In this document: positions 28,301 through 35,262 of the stretch, in pieces
How the letters are laid out: the number at the start of each line of letters is the position of its first letter
How positions within the stretch are numbered: position 1 is the stretch's first letter
DNA from: Maribacter_C sp047345145
Lineage (GTDB): Bacteria > Bacteroidota > Bacteroidia > Flavobacteriales > Flavobacteriaceae
Length of the DNA stretch: 64,000 nucleotides
Direction of reading: 5' to 3'
Assembly (NCBI RefSeq): GCF_047345145.1
Contig: NZ_JBLFER010000007.1
Span: 62,001-126,000 of the forward strand
The notes under the pieces: model-generated
The model's input: the letters and a program-made list of their open reading frames with translations, nothing else
Told to the model about the DNA's origin: nothing
Database searches by the model: none
Translations under genes and position numbers: made by a program

Positions 28301-31300
28301 AACAGTTGTCGATGATGCCCTTTCCGAAGGAACTGAAACTGTAATCGCAACCTTGACAGCGGCAACGAACAATCCTTCCGTAACGGCAAGTACAGCACCT
28401 GCTACTTTGAATATTACCGATAATGACAATAGTCTTACCGTTAGTATAGTAGCCGATGCAGATGCAGATGAAGCTACCGCAAGTAGAGCATTTACACTCA
28501 CCATGAGCGCAGCTGCATCAACCGATGTAGAGGTAAGCTACGCCTTAACGGGTACCGCTGCTAATCCTGCGGATTATACGGATGCTACTACCGTAAACGG
28601 AACAGTCACCATTGCAGCAGGCTCAACTACGGGAACCATAGACTTGACAGTTGTCGATGACGCCCTTTCCGAAGGAAGTGAAACTGTAATCGCAACCTTA
28701 ACGGCTGCAACGAACAATGCTTCCGTAACGGCCACCACTACTCCGGCTACATTAAATATCACGGATAATGACAATAGTCTTACCGTTAGTATAGCAGCCG
28801 ATGCAGATGCAGATGAGGCTACGGCTAGTAGAGCATTTACACTCACCATGAGCGCAGCTGCATCAACAGATGTAGAAGTAAGCTACGCCTTAACGGGTAC
28901 CGCTGCCAATCCTGCGGATTATACGGATGCGACAACAGTAAACGGAACAGTTACCATTGCAGCAGGCGCGACTACAGGAACCATAGATTTAACTGTCGTT
29001 GATGATGCCGCTGTTGAGCTTACCGAAACTATAATAGCAACCTTAACGGCAGCAACGAACAATGCTTCCGTTACTGCTAATACGACTCCGACAACCTTGA
29101 ATATTACTGATAATGATGCTTGTAATGACCCTATTAATCTTGCAGTATCAGATGTGCAAATTACTACTGCGGATCTTGCTTGGACACAGCCCGCTGCAGG
29201 TGGTGTAATTACCTATGATTGGATAGTCGTTGCATCAGGTGATGGCCCGACCGGAACCATAGTTATATCAGGAAGCACAACTGCTCCTGTAATAACAGTA
29301 GATAATGCAGGTACCCTAGTAAAAGCTACAGATTATGATTTTTATGTTAGATCTGTCTGTTCTCCAACTGCGAGTAGCAGTTATGCAGGACCGATAGCAT
29401 TTACCACATTAGCAGATAATGATGATGATGGTATAGATGATACAACGGATACCGATGATGATAACGATGGAACTCCCGATACCGAAGATGACTTCCCTCT
29501 AGATGAGAATGAGGATACCGATACAGATGGTGACGGAACTGGTGATAATGCAGATACCGATGATGACAATGACGGGACTCCCGATACCGAAGATGACTTC
29601 CCACTGGATGAAAATGAGGATACCGATACGGATGGTGATGGAACCGGTGATAACGCCGATACCGATGATGACGGTGATGGTACTCCCGATACTGAGGATG
29701 ATTTCCCACTGGATGAGAATGAGGATACCGATACAGATGGTGATGGAACTGGCGACAATGCCGATACCGATGATGACAATGACGGGACTCCTGATACCGA
29801 AGATGATTTCCCACTGGATGAGAATGAGGATACCGATACAGATGGTGATGGAACCGGAGATAATGCCGATACCGATGATGATAATGATGGTACTCCCGAT
29901 ACCGAAGACGATTTCCCATTGGATGAGAATGAGGATACCGATACTGACGGAGACGGAACCGGTGACAATGCCGATACCGATGATGATGGTGATGGTACTC
30001 CCGATACCGAAGATGACTTCCCTCTAGATGAGAATGAGGATACAGATACTGACGGAGACGGAACCGGTGACAATGCCGATACCGATGATGACAATGACGG
30101 GACTCCCGATACCGAAGATGACTTCCCTCTAGATGAGAATGAGGATACCGATACCGATGGTGATGGTACCGGTGACAATGCCGATACCGATGACGATGGT
30201 GACGGTACCCCTGATACGGACGATGACTTCCCTCTAGATGAGAATGAGGATACAGATACTGACGGAGACGGAACCGGAGATAATGCAGATACCGATGATG
30301 ATAACGATGGAACTCCCGATACCGAAGATGACTTCCCTCTAGATGAGAATGAGGATACCGATACAGATGGTGACGGAACTGGTGATAATGCAGATACCGA
30401 TGATGACAATGACGGGACTCCCGATACCGAAGATGACTTCCCACTGGATGAAAATGAGGATACCGATACGGATGGTGATGGAACCGGTGATAACGCCGAT
30501 ACCGATGATGACGGTGATGGTACTCCCGATACTGAGGATGATTTCCCACTGGATGAGAATGAGGATACCGATACAGATGGTGATGGAACTGGCGACAATG
30601 CCGATACCGATGATGACAATGACGGGACTCCTGATACCGAAGATGATTTCCCACTGGATGAGAATGAGGATACCGATACAGATGGTGATGGAACCGGAGA
30701 TAATGCCGATACCGATGATGATAATGATGGTACTCCCGATACCGAAGACGATTTCCCATTGGATGAGAATGAGGATACCGATACTGACGGAGACGGAACC
30801 GGTGACAATGCCGATACCGATGATGATGGTGATGGTACTCCCGATACCGAAGATGACTTCCCTCTAGATGAGAATGAGGATACAGATACTGACGGAGACG
30901 GAACCGGTGACAATGCCGATACCGATGATGACAATGACGGGACTCCCGATACCGAAGATGACTTCCCTCTAGATGAGAATGAGGATACCGATACCGATGG
31001 TGATGGTACCGGTGACAATGCCGATACCGATGACGATGGTGACGGTACCCCTGATACGGACGATGACTTCCCTCTAGATGAGAATGAGGATACAGATACT
31101 GACGGAGACGGAACCGGAGATAATGCAGATACCGATGATGATAACGATGGAACTCCCGATACCGAAGATGATTTCCCATTGGATGAGAATGAGGATACCG
31201 ATACAGATGGTGATGGTACTGGTGATAATGCAGATACCGATGATGACAATGACGGGACTCCCGATACCGAGGACGATTTCCCACTGGATGAGAATGAGGA

Positions 31301-33215
31301 TACCGATACGGATGGTGATGGTACCGGTGACAATGCCGATACCGATGATGACAATGACGGGACTCCCGATACCGAAGATGACTTCCCTCTAGATGAGAAT
31401 GAGGATACCGATACAGATGGTGATGGAACCGGTGATAATGGAGATACCGATGATGATGGTGATGGTACTCCCGATACCGAAGATGACTTCCCACTGGATG
31501 AGAATGAGGATACCGATACAGATGGTGATGGAACTGGCGACAATGCCGATACCGATGATGACAATGACGGGACTCCCGATACCGAGGACGATTTCCCACT
31601 GGATGAGAATGAGGATACCGATACCGATGGTGATGGTACTGGTGATAATGCCGATACCGATGATGACAATGACGGGACTCCTGATACCGAAGATGATTTC
31701 CCTATAGATGAGAATGAGGATACCGATACAGATGGTGATGGAACCGGAGATAACGCCGATACCGATGATGACGGTGATGGTACTCCCGATACGGAGGATG
31801 ATTTCCCACTGGATGAGAATGAGGATACCGATACAGATGGTGATGGAACTGGCGACAATGCCGATACCGATGATGACAATGACGGTACTCCTGATACCGA
31901 AGATGACTTCCCTCTAGATGAGAATGAGGATACCGATACAGATGGTGATGGAACCGGTGATAATGCCGATACCGATGACGATGGAGATGGTCAAAGCGAT
32001 GCTGATGAAATTGCCTGTGGTTCTAGTCCAACAGATGACTCAGATTCTGCAGCAGATAATGATGGGGATAATATTCCCAATTGTTCTGACCCAGATGACG
32101 ATAATGATGGCGTAGCGGATGTATTGGATAACGACGATGACAATGATGGTCAATCTGATGAAGATGAAATCGCTTGTGGTAGTGACCCGGCAAATGCCCA
32201 AAGTGTGGCATTAGATTCTGATGGAAATGGAATTCCTGACTGTCTAGATGAAGATGACGATGGAGATGGTCATTCAGATGAACATGAAATTTCGTGCGGA
32301 AGTGATCCTTTAGATGGCACAGATCTTTCTCCAGATAATGATTTGGATGGAATTCCGAATTGCGCGGATGACGATAACGATAACGATGGCATTCTAGATG
32401 TTTTTGATGATGATAATGATGGTGATGGTCAATCTAACCTCGATGAGCTTGCCTGTGGATCAGATCCATTAGATAGCTCAGACACAGCTTTAGATACCGA
32501 TGGAGATGGTATTCCTGATTGTCAAGATGATGATGATGACAACGACGGCACTCCTGACGCAGAAGATGCATTCCCATTAGATGAAACAGAAGATACGGAT
32601 ACCGATGGTGATGGTGAAGGCGACAATAGCGATGAAGATGCCGATGATGACGGTATTCTTGATGAAGATGATTTAGAACCTTTACTACCATACGACCCAG
32701 ATGCTGATGATGATATGGATGGTATTCCAAATTACATAGAAGATTTTAATGGTGATGGAAACCCTTACAATGATGATAGTGATGGTGATGGAATGGCTGA
32801 CTTCTTAGAACCATACGACCCAGATGCGGATTATGATGGTGATGGTGTTGCCAATAGGTTTGAAGATACTGACAATGATGGTGATTTGTTCAACGATGAT
32901 TGCGACGAAGATGGCATACCTAACTTTATAGATACGGACCCTTGTGGTGCTATCTCAGCAGGAGCCTTCACACCAAATGGTGATGGCATCAATGATACTT
33001 GGACCATTCTAGGCATTGAAGGTTATCCATTTAATACGGTCAAAGTGTACAACCGATACGGTCATGAGGTCTTTGGAGCTAGAGGCTATCAAAATGATTG
33101 GATAGGTGGCTATCAAGATAGTGGCGATAAACTCCCACCAGGTTCATACTACTATCAAATTAACCTTGGTGATGGTTCACCGCCTATCGATGGATGGATG
33201 TTCATTAATTACTAA
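22341..33215 (+). CDS. Giant T9SS-secreted adhesin 1 with LamG, Calx-beta, FN3, TSP3 repeats and type B C-terminal domain
   Basis: 3624 residues, strongly acidic. In order: signal peptide (to LFAQ at ~28); a Calx-beta-like start; two LamG-like modules (~275-670 and ~670-1090) each ending in QSYLAIKYGITLNNGTVAY; a Calx-beta domain interrupted by an extra beta domain (~1091-1343); one diverged and seven near-identical Calx-beta repeats (~1344-2259); FN3 (~2260-2359); calcium-binding TSP3-type repeats (~2361-3535); and a CHU_C gliding-motility-type domain (~3536-3624) with FTPNGDGINDTW and VYNRYGHEVFG. The last is the type B sorting signal for type IX secretion, which needs a PorP/SprF partner; one is encoded next. 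Probable role: cell-surface adhesion, possibly polysaccharide binding or gliding as for SprB (inference). Confidence 0.92.
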   Translation: MKQFYKLLVLTIFILFLGNDALFAQATVEDISTIEGDSGTSNAVVTVTLPSAAPVGGTTVLYAITANTATGGTDYIVPGDRILIPQGSSTGTILIPIIGDTTTEDLEDFSISVSTDLANDSGFNNATTFWTSTGTIGFETGPETTYGGPNGANTVLEVDGGSQGYQDITTIAGVTYDVVFKASRRTSGGPASANVTVRAANGASILNSLTVTKTSAANPTFSLDEETFSFTAASTTTRISFTTTNTNTVGLIFDDLSIVPQTVDDSATITIVDKIPGNVGANLALWLKADAGATAAQWDDQSGNDHDVTAVAGQQPVLETNSLNFNPVMDFDGTDDQMTNPASPFASGVSDETNIFFVAREDARQENSIFGFNDGANNVNRYQSHHIYPDGTVYFDVGDSGTDDRVSGPSGLTVGEPHIAGYFNSINNSNQAISINGGVVASDTSGESQSLSITRIGTSVSGGQQYFNGDIAEFIAYDTDNSATNKQKIQSYLAIKYGITLNNGTVAYKNSAGTDVWTADTNYPADIFGIAKDDDQGLDQQISKSVNTEAILTLSTDTNFIGANSTHVSLTDGQYLVLGNNGLTTGVQTSEIGTNIISGINREWKVQNTGNVGNVNLKFDNFDDNYIVLTSTTGDFSSGATSLGRLNTAGELLGVTLADDTFITLAIGEAPGAVTEGLALWLKADVGSAPAQWDDQSGTSNNAVQATAANQPSITTSAVNFNPGVTFSGESAAATADYYSTSSTLSLSDNASIFTVTTRPVQNNTSTSTSFRSVFASREGWGTSGATNGYWLGYGNSNLEPRANAITNTGIVNPGHLFGPAAANTGAVINSLINTGTALALSGNGGIPSGDATGTTNASATGTPLIYEIGENTLSTGGGFPRAFTGEITEIIAYNQALSAADAQKVQSYLAIKYGITLNNGTVAYKNSAGTDVWTADTNYPADIFGIAKDDDQALDQQISKSVNIGSIVTLSTDTNFTGANGTHTSLANGQYLVIGNNGNSSHPFDAVNTDLNTAIYFERSAREWKAVNTGSVGAVNLQFDGYDNTWVLLTRTADGDFSATTGTTSTPLSATGTVATTFTGTTFFTLARLATNIEFELAAASDAENTGANLPNLLVNGTLHQAASIDVTLNAASSATVGTDFTFASATTSPTTATAIIPAGTYNASTLALNTLNLSINQLDEQYPVIRNYIGDVISEAETLVAPSTGTYRITLSAKSFEAEVPGTPNIHVIVGTTPGASDTFTATTNRIDAATPKKTYTFSLTAGTTYHITTVAGGTSQGLDVAMVLDYTPPIDFSITGDTTVEPDETIDLTLSNGQDGILLAEVSGGTLIDNHVYTITNDDTAAVTIEDVSGNENDGNITFTATLDNAVQGGFTVDVSSADGTATTADNDYTAIVSEKLTFTGTAGETQTFTFTPTADTKLETDEIATLSMGNLAGTTLTIDITDSATATITNDDTATVSIAADADADEATASRTFTLTMSAAASTDVEVSYALTGTAANPADYTDATTVNGTVTILAGATTGTIDLTVVDDALSEGSETVIATLTAATNNASVTANTTPATLNITDNDNSLTVSIAADADADEATASRAFTLTMSAAASTDVEVSYALTGTAANPADYTDATTINGTVTILAGATTGTIDLTVVDDALSEGSETVIATLTAATNNASVTANTTPATLNITDNDNSLTVSIAADADADEATASRAFTLTMSAAASTDVEVSYALTGTAANPADYADATTVAGTVTIAAGSTMGTIDLTVVDDALSEGTETVIATLTAVTNNASVTASTAPATLNITDNDNSLTVSIAADADADEATASRAFTLTMSAAASTDVEVSYALTGTAANPADYKDATTVNGTVTIAAGSTTGTIDLTVVDDALSEGTETVIATLTAATNNASVTASTSPVTLNITDNDTATVTIAADADADEATASRAFTLTMSAAASTDVEVSYALTGTAVNPADYTDATTVNGTVTIAAGSTTGTIDLTVVDDALSEGTETVIATLTAATNNPSVTASTAPATLNITDNDNSLTVSIVADADADEATASRAFTLTMSAAASTDVEVSYALTGTAANPADYTDATTVNGTVTIAAGSTTGTIDLTVVDDALSEGSETVIATLTAATNNASVTATTTPATLNITDNDNSLTVSIAADADADEATASRAFTLTMSAAASTDVEVSYALTGTAANPADYTDATTVNGTVTIAAGATTGTIDLTVVDDAAVELTETIIATLTAATNNASVTANTTPTTLNITDNDACNDPINLAVSDVQITTADLAWTQPAAGGVITYDWIVVASGDGPTGTIVISGSTTAPVITVDNAGTLVKATDYDFYVRSVCSPTASSSYAGPIAFTTLADNDDDGIDDTTDTDDDNDGTPDTEDDFPLDENEDTDTDGDGTGDNADTDDDNDGTPDTEDDFPLDENEDTDTDGDGTGDNADTDDDGDGTPDTEDDFPLDENEDTDTDGDGTGDNADTDDDNDGTPDTEDDFPLDENEDTDTDGDGTGDNADTDDDNDGTPDTEDDFPLDENEDTDTDGDGTGDNADTDDDGDGTPDTEDDFPLDENEDTDTDGDGTGDNADTDDDNDGTPDTEDDFPLDENEDTDTDGDGTGDNADTDDDGDGTPDTDDDFPLDENEDTDTDGDGTGDNADTDDDNDGTPDTEDDFPLDENEDTDTDGDGTGDNADTDDDNDGTPDTEDDFPLDENEDTDTDGDGTGDNADTDDDGDGTPDTEDDFPLDENEDTDTDGDGTGDNADTDDDNDGTPDTEDDFPLDENEDTDTDGDGTGDNADTDDDNDGTPDTEDDFPLDENEDTDTDGDGTGDNADTDDDGDGTPDTEDDFPLDENEDTDTDGDGTGDNADTDDDNDGTPDTEDDFPLDENEDTDTDGDGTGDNADTDDDGDGTPDTDDDFPLDENEDTDTDGDGTGDNADTDDDNDGTPDTEDDFPLDENEDTDTDGDGTGDNADTDDDNDGTPDTEDDFPLDENEDTDTDGDGTGDNADTDDDNDGTPDTEDDFPLDENEDTDTDGDGTGDNGDTDDDGDGTPDTEDDFPLDENEDTDTDGDGTGDNADTDDDNDGTPDTEDDFPLDENEDTDTDGDGTGDNADTDDDNDGTPDTEDDFPIDENEDTDTDGDGTGDNADTDDDGDGTPDTEDDFPLDENEDTDTDGDGTGDNADTDDDNDGTPDTEDDFPLDENEDTDTDGDGTGDNADTDDDGDGQSDADEIACGSSPTDDSDSAADNDGDNIPNCSDPDDDNDGVADVLDNDDDNDGQSDEDEIACGSDPANAQSVALDSDGNGIPDCLDEDDDGDGHSDEHEISCGSDPLDGTDLSPDNDLDGIPNCADDDNDNDGILDVFDDDNDGDGQSNLDELACGSDPLDSSDTALDTDGDGIPDCQDDDDDNDGTPDAEDAFPLDETEDTDTDGDGEGDNSDEDADDDGILDEDDLEPLLPYDPDADDDMDGIPNYIEDFNGDGNPYNDDSDGDGMADFLEPYDPDADYDGDGVANRFEDTDNDGDLFNDDCDEDGIPNFIDTDPCGAISAGAFTPNGDGINDTWTILGIEGYPFNTVKVYNRYGHEVFGARGYQNDWIGGYQDSGDKLPPGSYYYQINLGDGSPPIDGWMFINY
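26715..29118 (+). repeat. Seven tandem 345-bp Calx-beta repeats in adhesin 1
   Basis: Units begin (TVSIAADADADEATASR) at 26715, 27060, 27405, 27750, 28092, 28437 and 28782. All are 345 bp except the fourth, which is 342 bp because NDNSL is replaced by NDTA. Neighbouring units are nearly identical in DNA, and the last unit diverges at its end (VVDDAAVELTETI). Calx-beta domains bind calcium and stiffen in its presence. Confidence 0.92.
29448..31171 (+). repeat. Perfect 840-bp tandem duplication within the array
   Basis: Reading line by line, 29448-30331 is identical to 30288-31171, an offset of exactly 840 bases (eight 105-bp units). The first mismatch to the left is 29447/30287 and to the right 30332/31172. 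Units within one 840-bp copy differ from each other, so the identity marks a recent block duplication. Confidence 0.95.
29448..31967 (+). repeat. Array of 24 tandem 105-bp units (TSP3-like, 35 residues each)
   Basis: Each unit encodes DTDDDNDGTPDTEDDFPL then DENEDTDTDGDGTGDNA. The DxDxDG spacing is that of calcium-binding thrombospondin type 3 repeats. Units start every 105 bases from 29448 and the array ends at 31967. Small variants (NDG/GDG, TED/TDD, FPL/FPI, NAD/NGD) mark individual units. Degenerate TSP3 units without the fixed period continue to about 32945. Confidence 0.95.
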
Positions 33216-33225
33216 AATATCTAAT

Positions 33226-33327
33226 CTGTCACATCGAGCCTTTCGGCTTCGCTCAAGACAGGCTCCGTCGAGATTTACAATAAGACGGAGTTTATACCGA
33301 GCGCAGCCGAGGTACTCGAACTGACAG
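33226..33327. repeat. 102-bp inverted-repeat element between adhesin 1 and porP 1
   Basis: The ends CTGTCACATCGAG and CTCGAACTGACAG are inverted repeats with two mismatches. Inside are GAGCCTTTCGGCTTCGCTC and ACCGAGCGCAGCCGAGG, which also fold back. This looks like the TCGAG...GCGCAG...CGA repeat family common between flavobacterial genes. It holds no gene. It sits just after the adhesin stop, where it may act as a partial terminator or mRNA end-protecting structure (inference). Confidence 0.65.
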
Positions 33328-33372
33328 TAGAGAAAAATAGAATACATAAACCCAAACACTAAAATCTAAAAC

Positions 33373-34257
33373 ATGAAATGTATCAAAATCATACTTGCAC
33401 TACTTATGTTGAGTTCCCTCAACACTTTTGCTCAGCAAGACCCTAACCGTGCCTTTTACAGGTACAACATGAATCTTGTAAATCCTGCTTATGCTGGAGC
33501 CCATGACGGTTCTGAAATAGGAGTAAACTTCAGAACCCAGTGGGTGAGCGTACAAGGCGCACCTGAAACACAAAGTGCCTTCTTCTCTACACAAATGAAG
33601 AAAAACGTCGGACTCGGAATCTCTGTGATCAATGACAGGACCTTCGTAGAGAATCAAACGGCCATTGCAGCTGATTTCTCCTATCGATTGAAGCTCGGAA
33701 CTAACTCCGATCTCTATTTGGGAATCAAAGCAGGGGCAACTTCCTATAACGTGAATACTGCAGGACTGGTAACTTTCGATATAATGTCCGACCCTTCCCT
33801 ATCAGGTATCGATGGAGGGTTCATACCCACTGTGGGAGCAGGAGCCTATATCAAAGGCGAAAGCTACTTCTTGGCACTATCCATTCCCAACTTCCTCACC
33901 ACAGATCGTCTGGAACAAAATGACGGGGTAGCCAAATTGGGACAAAGCAGAACGCACATCTATCTTGCAGCTGGCTATGACTTTAATATAAGTGAAAATC
34001 TTGTTTTCAAACCATCTACCATACTACAATATGTAGAGGACGCTCCCCTATCGCTCAATTTTACCGCTGCCTTTAGAATCAAAGACCGCATCGAACTAGG
34101 TGGAATGTACAGACTGGATGAAGGCTTTGGAGGACTATTCCTTTTCAATGCTGCGGATTGGGTAGATTTAGGCTATGCCTATGAATCAGCCTATGACAGT
34201 CCCGTGCAAGCTGCATCTCAAGGGACACATGAAGTGTTTATAAAACTCAAATTATAA
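33373..34257 (+). CDS. PorP/SprF family type IX secretion outer membrane protein, copy 1
   Basis: A 294-residue beta-barrel protein with signal peptide (MKCIKIILALLMLSSLNTFAQ, cleaved after the Ala of TFA-Q) and the PorP/SprF start pattern DPNRAFYRYNMNLVNPAYAG at ~23-42. It ends in VFIKLKL. SprF of Flavobacterium johnsoniae is needed to secrete its neighbour SprB, a protein with a type B C-terminal domain. By the same logic this protein should serve adhesin 1. The leader AAACCCAAACACTAA and TCTAAAAC before the ATG is shared with copy 2. The two proteins differ at five residues only (Cys3/Ser, Asn/Ser, Glu/Asp, Ile/Met, Glu/Gln). Confidence 0.93.
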   Translation: MKCIKIILALLMLSSLNTFAQQDPNRAFYRYNMNLVNPAYAGAHDGSEIGVNFRTQWVSVQGAPETQSAFFSTQMKKNVGLGISVINDRTFVENQTAIAADFSYRLKLGTNSDLYLGIKAGATSYNVNTAGLVTFDIMSDPSLSGIDGGFIPTVGAGAYIKGESYFLALSIPNFLTTDRLEQNDGVAKLGQSRTHIYLAAGYDFNISENLVFKPSTILQYVEDAPLSLNFTAAFRIKDRIELGGMYRLDEGFGGLFLFNAADWVDLGYAYESAYDSPVQAASQGTHEVFIKLKL

Positions 34258-34340
34258 AAATAAAGTATCACTAAAAAAGTCATTACCCCAACCCTAAAGG
34301 GAGGGCTTTTTAAGAAATTCTTTCCAGAAAATAATGAGCG

Positions 34341-34370
34341 AAAAACTTCCTAGAAATAAGAGGTTTTTTG
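34341..34370 (+). terminator. Degraded terminator after porP 1
   Basis: AAAAACTTCC and AAGAGGTTTTTTG can pair with wobble pairs around TAGAAAT. The intact counterpart after porP 2 is at 44781-44809 (GCCTCC/GGAGGC), so this looks like a decayed copy. Confidence 0.5.
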
Positions 34371-34396
34371 TTTTCTAAAAAGTGGGTTTTATAGGG

Positions 34397-34440
34397 TCCC
34401 CTCCCTTCAGGGAGGGGTGCCGACAGGCGGGGTGGGTAAC
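34397..34440. repeat. GC-rich repeat block downstream of porP 1
   Basis: Matches 44837-44880 with one substitution (CCCTTCAGGG against CCTTTCAGGG). The homology continues on both sides (AGTGGGTTTTATAG before; CTAGGAACA and TAGCTCAAA after). Contains CCCTCCC...GGGAGGGG inverted parts. Confidence 0.8.
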
Positions 34441-34711
34441 CTAGGAACATCTATTCTTACTCTTCAGCAATAGCTCAAATCATGGGTCCTCCTTTTTCAA
34501 GGCGACGCTGCGAGAGCAGTGGGCGAGCTGTAGCGTTGGCAATTTCATTGAGGTCACGAAATGAAATACGGGGTGGTAAACTCGGGAGTTGAATTCTTAT
34601 TTTTAGGTTTAATTTAACCCAGCAACCAAACCCAATTTTGTACTTTTTTTCTCGCTTACAACCATCTTAGTAAAAGGCACCCTTCCGCTTGACGAAGTAA
34701 CCACCCCTTTC

Positions 34712-34727
34712 TCCGCCAGCTGGCGGA
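34712..34727. repeat. Perfect 16-bp palindrome, second copy of the pnp-leader element
   Basis: TCCGCCAGCTGGCGGA is its own reverse complement. The copy in the pnp leader (6969-6984) differs at two central bases. Confidence 0.7.
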
Positions 34728-34971
34728 TTCATTCCCCTCCTAGAATTAGGAGGAGAGCTTTAATTCCTTTCTTCACCCTACTTCAAACACCAAGCATCGA
34801 GCATCCAACATCCCCCTAATAAAATTCCCCTCTAGAAAGAGGGACGACCACTTGCGGTCAGGGGTGTGTAAAAACCGAAACTCCAAAACAAACCCCAAAC
34901 CAATTAACAAAAAACACCTCCCTTAATCCCTCCAAAGGAGGGAAGTAAAAAAATCGCCAACGTAATTCTAT

Positions 34972-35006
34972 CCCCTCCCCTCGGGGAGGGCTAGGGAGGG
35001 GACTTT
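34972..35006. repeat. GC-rich interspersed repeat (CCTCCCC family), copy 3
   Basis: CCCCTCCCCTCGGGGAGGG followed by CTAGGGAGGGGACTTTT. Same orientation and relative position as copy 2. Confidence 0.75.
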
Positions 35007-35115
35007 TCACAGGCTTCCAAAAATCCAACAATCAAACACCAAGCATCAAACACCCAACAACCCTTCACCTTTCACCCTTTACCCTTCCACCAACCCTTTC
35101 ACCGACACAACAACC

Positions 35116-35172
35116 CACATAATCGATGATTTCACAACAATTTTCATTTGATTCACAACAATTGTAGGAAAA
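35116..35172 (+). promoter_or_regulatory. Conserved upstream region of adhesin 2
   Basis: Shares CACATAATCGATGATTTCAC plus AACAA and the CACAACAATTGTAGGAAAA end with 22218-22273. The same spacing relation to a signal-peptide start in both cassettes supports a shared promoter or operator. Confidence 0.55.
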
Positions 35173-35262
35173 TACTTATTTAAAAGTAAGTAATTGCACA
35201 ACTATACAAAACCAGACATTTCAATGCATAGCACTACATACCAACAAAATAATACCCAAACT

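Larger units (their letters stand above)
21775..34480 (+). repeat. Cassette 1 of a tandem segmental duplication (repeat block, promoter, adhesin, porP, repeat block)
   Basis: Five parts occur in the same order here and in 34918-44920. They are a CTCC/GGAGGGAAGTAA element with a CCTCCCC repeat, a promoter block with AATCGATGATTTCACAACAA, a giant adhesin gene, a nearly identical porP/sprF gene, and a downstream block containing AGTGGGTTTTATAG and CGACAGGCGGGGTGGGTAAC. The outer ends are where I can still align the two copies by eye, so they are approximate. Confidence 0.75.
34371..35115. other. Gene-free repeat-rich spacer between the two cassettes
   Basis: No gene is supported here. Contents: a block at 34397-34440 (TCCCCTCCC...CGACAGGCGGGGTGGGTAAC) repeated at 44837-44880; a perfect palindrome TCCGCCAGCTGGCGGA at 34712-34727; an AGCATCGAGCATCCAACATC tract at 34792-34811; a CCCTCC/GGAGGG hairpin with AAGTAAAA at 34928-34951; the CCTCCCC repeat at 34972-35006; and a G-poor CCAACAATC / TTCACC tract at 35022-35100. 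Confidence 0.75.

Noticed and set aside
26852..28849. Regular ~91-codon antisense frames within the Calx-beta repeats
   Set aside because: Same frame recurring once per 345-bp unit on the opposite strand of a clear coding sequence; no start signals or family resemblance.
29381..31879. Long antisense open frames (832 and 732 codons) and several plus-frame alternates across the 105-bp array
   Set aside because: They are by-products of a repeat whose period is a multiple of three: any frame without a stop in one unit stays open throughout. Their Ser/Pro- or His/Arg-rich translations show no domain, and the sense frame has signal peptide, domains and sorting signal.
35194..35262. Upstream start for adhesin 2
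   Set aside because: The extra 23 residues are polar and would bury the signal peptide; the promoter block and comparison with adhesin 1 support the ATG at 35263.
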